Shown here: positions 61,291 through 64,000 of the stretch, one piece after another | Position numbering within the stretch: position 1 is the stretch's first letter | How the letters are laid out: each line of letters starts with the position of its first letter | NCBI RefSeq assembly: GCF_000175215.2 | Contig: NC_014816.1 | Coordinates: 2,229,001-2,293,000 of the forward strand | Length of the DNA stretch: 64,000 nt | Direction of reading: 5' to 3' | From: Asticcacaulis excentricus CB 48 | GTDB lineage: Bacteria > Pseudomonadota > Alphaproteobacteria > Caulobacterales > Caulobacteraceae | Translations under genes and position numbers: made by a program | Notes under the pieces: model-generated | Told to the model about the DNA's origin: nothing | The model's input: only the letters and a program-made list of their open reading frames with translations | Databases searched by the model: none

Positions 61291-62816
61291 GTGACGTTTT
61301 CCAGTGTGAGGGTTTCGCCGCTCTGGCCGTCTATGTCCAGAGCGTTTGTGCGAAAATGTCTGACATTGGCAATCAGGCCGCCCAGACGCGCGACCGGCGC
61401 AATCGAAGCAGCCATGTCCGGTTCACCGGGCTTAGCCTGCGGGTCAAAGCGCAGACGGATATGATCGAGCGTCAGGCCGTCCACGGGCTGCTCCGGCAGG
61501 CCCAGAACGTAGAGGCCCGCGTGACGCACACCGATGGCGTCGATGTGGCTCAGCCTGATATCGCCTATTGAGGGCGTGCCCTCGTCGACCGGGCGCGGGT
61601 TGCGGTCGGCCACTTCATCGGTCTTGCCGTCCGGATCGCACCAGTAGAAGCTGTTGATCACGAAGGCCGAGCCAACGCCTTCCATGCGGATATGGCGGCA
61701 ATTCAGGCCTCGGATTACCGCCTCACGCCCACGGCCGCGCCGTGTTTTTAAGCGGATACCGCGATCGGTGTTTATAAACAGACACGTCTGTACCGATATA
61801 TCGTAAACACCGCAAGCCATCTCCGAGCCGATGACCACGGCCCCGTGACCGTCCTTCATGCGGCAATTGGAAATGCGGACCCGCCGGGTCGGGCGCACGC
61901 TGCGGCGCGCCATGCTGATCTTGCCCGATTTCAGCGCGATGCAGTCGTCGCCCACGGCAAAATCGACACCGCTGATGACGATGTCGGTGCTGCTTTCCGG
62001 ATTGAGACCGTCCGTGTTGGGGCTGTCAGCCGGTGCCTCGATGCGCAGGTCGACAAAGGTCAGACCGCGCGAGAACAGCGGGTGGACCGTCCACGACGGG
62101 CTGTTTTTCAGGGTCATACCCTGCAGTATGACCTGTTCGCATTCGACCATAAAGATCAGGCGGGGACGCCATCCGATAAACCGCGCCTTGGGCCTTTCCC
62201 ACCAGGTGTCAAATCCCGCCTGGGCGTCCATCACACCACGTCCATAAATCTGCACATTTTGCGCAAATAACAGGTTGAAGAGGCCGGCGTGGCAGGCATC
62301 GGCCTCCCCTTCCCAGCTTCCAAGGCAGGTGTGCTTCACGCCCTCAGCATCGGGCAGTACGCCCGGTAATACCGGCCATTTCGTAATATCGCGGTGACCC
62401 AAAATGTGCGCGCCTTCGCACAGTTCGACGGCCATATCGCTTTTGAGGAACAGCGGCGCGCTCAGGTAGCGCCCGGCCTCCAGTCGCACAAGACCACCCG
62501 GCGGGCAGGCCATGAGTGCGGCCTGAAGCGCCGCCGTATCGTCGCTGACGCCATCCCCCTTGGCTCCGAAGGCACGCGGATCGACTAAGGCCTTGCAGGC
62601 GGCAGTCCTCACCACCAACGCGTCGGCCCCGACGCGAACCTCGTATTGTGTGTCCGGATGCAAATCATAAAGCGAAAAGACGTTCCGGTCTGTCCGCAGC
62701 ACCAGCGCCCCATCTACCCACACGTCTCGCGGGGTATCCGCGGCCCAGATCGAGCCATCATCGACCTCAAAGCTCAGGGCCGTCGGCAGGACAGCCAGAC
62801 AGCGCAAATCCGTCAT
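61278..62816 (-). CDS. GH28 polygalacturonase
   Basis: A 512-aa protein. After an N-terminal beta-sandwich-like part (LSFEVDDGSIWAA), the GH28 beta-helix starts near VDPRAFGAKGDGVSDDTAAL. Catalytic motifs are intact: NTDGLNPES, VGDDCIALKSG with the Asp pair, GHGAVVIGSE and RGIRLKTRRG (RLK in place of RIK). It hydrolyses galacturonan. No clear signal peptide, which with the cytosolic GH105 suggests digestion of imported oligosaccharides. ATGA overlap with the solute-binding gene upstream. Confidence 0.93.
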   Translation of the reverse strand: MTDLRCLAVLPTALSFEVDDGSIWAADTPRDVWVDGALVLRTDRNVFSLYDLHPDTQYEVRVGADALVVRTAACKALVDPRAFGAKGDGVSDDTAALQAALMACPPGGLVRLEAGRYLSAPLFLKSDMAVELCEGAHILGHRDITKWPVLPGVLPDAEGVKHTCLGSWEGEADACHAGLFNLLFAQNVQIYGRGVMDAQAGFDTWWERPKARFIGWRPRLIFMVECEQVILQGMTLKNSPSWTVHPLFSRGLTFVDLRIEAPADSPNTDGLNPESSTDIVISGVDFAVGDDCIALKSGKISMARRSVRPTRRVRISNCRMKDGHGAVVIGSEMACGVYDISVQTCLFINTDRGIRLKTRRGRGREAVIRGLNCRHIRMEGVGSAFVINSFYWCDPDGKTDEVADRNPRPVDEGTPSIGDIRLSHIDAIGVRHAGLYVLGLPEQPVDGLTLDHIRLRFDPQAKPGEPDMAASIAPVARLGGLIANVRHFRTNALDIDGQSGETLTLENVTCST

Positions 62817-64000
62817 CGCACGACGCGGTGCAAGATGGCGTTGATGTCGTCATAGAGACGGTCGCCGGCCTCGCGTTCGCTTAAGCGGCCATAGCCTAAG
62901 GCCTCCAATATGTCCTGAAAGCCGTCTCGCACGCGCGGATGTTCGAACCATGGGCTTTCAACGACATTAATCTGCGCCGTTGCGAGCTGCGCCTCGCTCT
63001 GTTGCTGGATGGGCGTGATAAGCCCTTCTTTGTCGAGCAGGGTGCGCGCCGCTCTGGAGACCGGCACACCGCGTTTCAACCCCATGGCGCGGATACCGTC
63101 GGGGTCATTGAGCAGGAACTCGATGAGCAGAGCCGCTTCGTCCGGGAACGCCGTTTTGGCGTTGACCGCGAGCATCATGGCCGGACGATACATCATCCCC
63201 GCATCCTTGGCGCCCGGCCTCAGAAGATAGGGGGCCAGTGCGAGTGTCTGTTTTCCGGAAAGCGTGTCGCTATATTTATCGATTGAACTGTTCCACTGGA
63301 AGGTACCGGCGAACTGGCCGTTAATCCACGGCCGCATCTCCTGTTGCGCGACATTGCCATATGAGGCGCGCACCTGCGCGCTAGGCCAGACGTGCTCGCG
63401 CGTCATGCGCGCGTAAAGGCCCGCAAAGTCGTACATGTCGGCCCGTGTACAGTTGAGCGATTTTGTCTCGGCATTGATCAGCGGCTTACCCGTGCCCTGC
63501 ACGACATAGGTGCGGGCGAGTGCGATGAACTCTAAAAACAGGCCATCGAGCGGATAATAGCCATTGCCCAGTTTTTCGCGGAACTGCGGTCCGCGTGCGA
63601 ACAGTTCCTCCCAGGTCTTAGGCAGGCTCAGTCCCGCCTTCTGATAGGTGGTCTGGTTGAGATAAAACAGGCGCGCGGCATTGGACACGGCAACGGCGTT
63701 CAGCACCCCCTTATTGGTGCCCATACCGAGCGTGCGCGCATCAAACTGGCTGAGATCGAGCTTGTCCGTTAGCTTTTTCAGGTCATAGAAGCCCGTTCCG
63801 TCACGCGAAAACAAGGTCTGCCAGTACCAGTTAATCTGCATGACGTCAGGCGCCGTGCCCCCGGCGATCTGCGTTGTCAGACGCTCCAGGTGGCCGGCGA
63901 AGCCCGTATATTCGCCACGCACACGAATGCCGTGCTTTTCCTCAAACAGGCGCAGTGCCTCAAGCGTCGCCTTATGGGCCGAAGATCCGCCCCACCAACT
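62813..64000 (-). CDS. ABC sugar-binding protein, partial
   Basis: The frame is open to the window edge, so the N-terminus lies beyond base 64000. 395 codons are present, beginning SWWGGSSAHKATLEALRLFE. It is a family 1 extracellular solute-binding protein (GTAPDVMQINWYWQ, LPKTWEELFARGPQF, INGQFAGTFQWNSSID, FPDEAALLIEFLLNDPDGI). It should bind an oligosaccharide in the periplasm and hand it to an ABC permease encoded outside the window. First in the visible pectin operon, overlapping GH28 by ATGA. Confidence 0.9.
   Translation of the reverse strand, partial: SWWGGSSAHKATLEALRLFEEKHGIRVRGEYTGFAGHLERLTTQIAGGTAPDVMQINWYWQTLFSRDGTGFYDLKKLTDKLDLSQFDARTLGMGTNKGVLNAVAVSNAARLFYLNQTTYQKAGLSLPKTWEELFARGPQFREKLGNGYYPLDGLFLEFIALARTYVVQGTGKPLINAETKSLNCTRADMYDFAGLYARMTREHVWPSAQVRASYGNVAQQEMRPWINGQFAGTFQWNSSIDKYSDTLSGKQTLALAPYLLRPGAKDAGMMYRPAMMLAVNAKTAFPDEAALLIEFLLNDPDGIRAMGLKRGVPVSRAARTLLDKEGLITPIQQQSEAQLATAQINVVESPWFEHPRVRDGFQDILEALGYGRLSEREAGDRLYDDINAILHRVVR

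Overview
The window looks like a chromosomal segment of a Caulobacter-type alphaproteobacterium (Caulobacteraceae, perhaps Asticcacaulis; inference). The basis is high-GC coding sequence, two large TonB-dependent receptors (one of the Xanthomonas/Caulobacter oligosaccharide type), the cysG-DUF2849-cysI-DUF934-cysH sulfite cluster, an NDUFA9-family protein beside tRNA-Leu, and pectin-degradation genes. No rRNA or CRISPR array was seen. One true tRNA, tRNA-Leu(CAG), is present.

Layout. 1-2.3 kb: a LysR regulator convergent with a Tat-exported alpha/beta hydrolase. 3-6.7 kb (minus strand): an RNA quality-control locus, with one or two Y-RNA-like noncoding RNAs carrying tRNA-mimic parts, then rsr (Ro60/TROVE), a 76-aa HTH protein and rtcB (RNA ligase). 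6.8-9.5 kb: accessory DNA with repeated palindromes, a self-inhibited Fic protein with its own candidate operators, and an orphan excisionase-like gene. 9.5-12.5 kb: a TonB-dependent receptor. 12.9-16 kb: a second accessory patch with a 28-bp perfect palindrome, an AbiEi/AbiEii system between 37-bp direct repeats, and an integrase relic beside tRNA-Leu.

16.3-33 kb is housekeeping: NDUFA9-like protein, UppP, a HTH-citrate-synthase fusion lacking both catalytic histidines, a CDF metal exporter, GST, QueG, GT2 and Pgi in one tightly packed run, a frameshifted methyltransferase, gltBD, then amtB. 34-40 kb: an AraC-type relic ending in a 40-bp perfect palindrome, a DegT aminotransferase, an aldehyde dehydrogenase, MsrB and a PseH-like acetyltransferase. 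39.7-44.4 kb: the assimilatory sulfate reduction operon. 44.5-55 kb: Hsp33, a SerB-SerA fusion, a B-lectin secreted protein, a PilZ protein, a RhlE helicase, an M1 aminopeptidase lipoprotein and a single-domain response regulator. 54.7-64 kb: sugar-acid catabolism, with KDG kinase, an oligosaccharide TonB receptor, and an operon of solute-binding protein, GH28 polygalacturonase, GH105 hydrolase and FAH-type hydratase, separated from the receptor by repeated ACCGGTGTCA operator-like sites.

The most notable system is the Ro/Y-RNA/RtcB locus. One upstream RNA has a tRNA-like module in permuted order (T arm, capped acceptor stem, D arm). A second tRNA-like element lies nearer rsr, and a 10-nt GTGGYGTAGA motif occurs three times in the leader.
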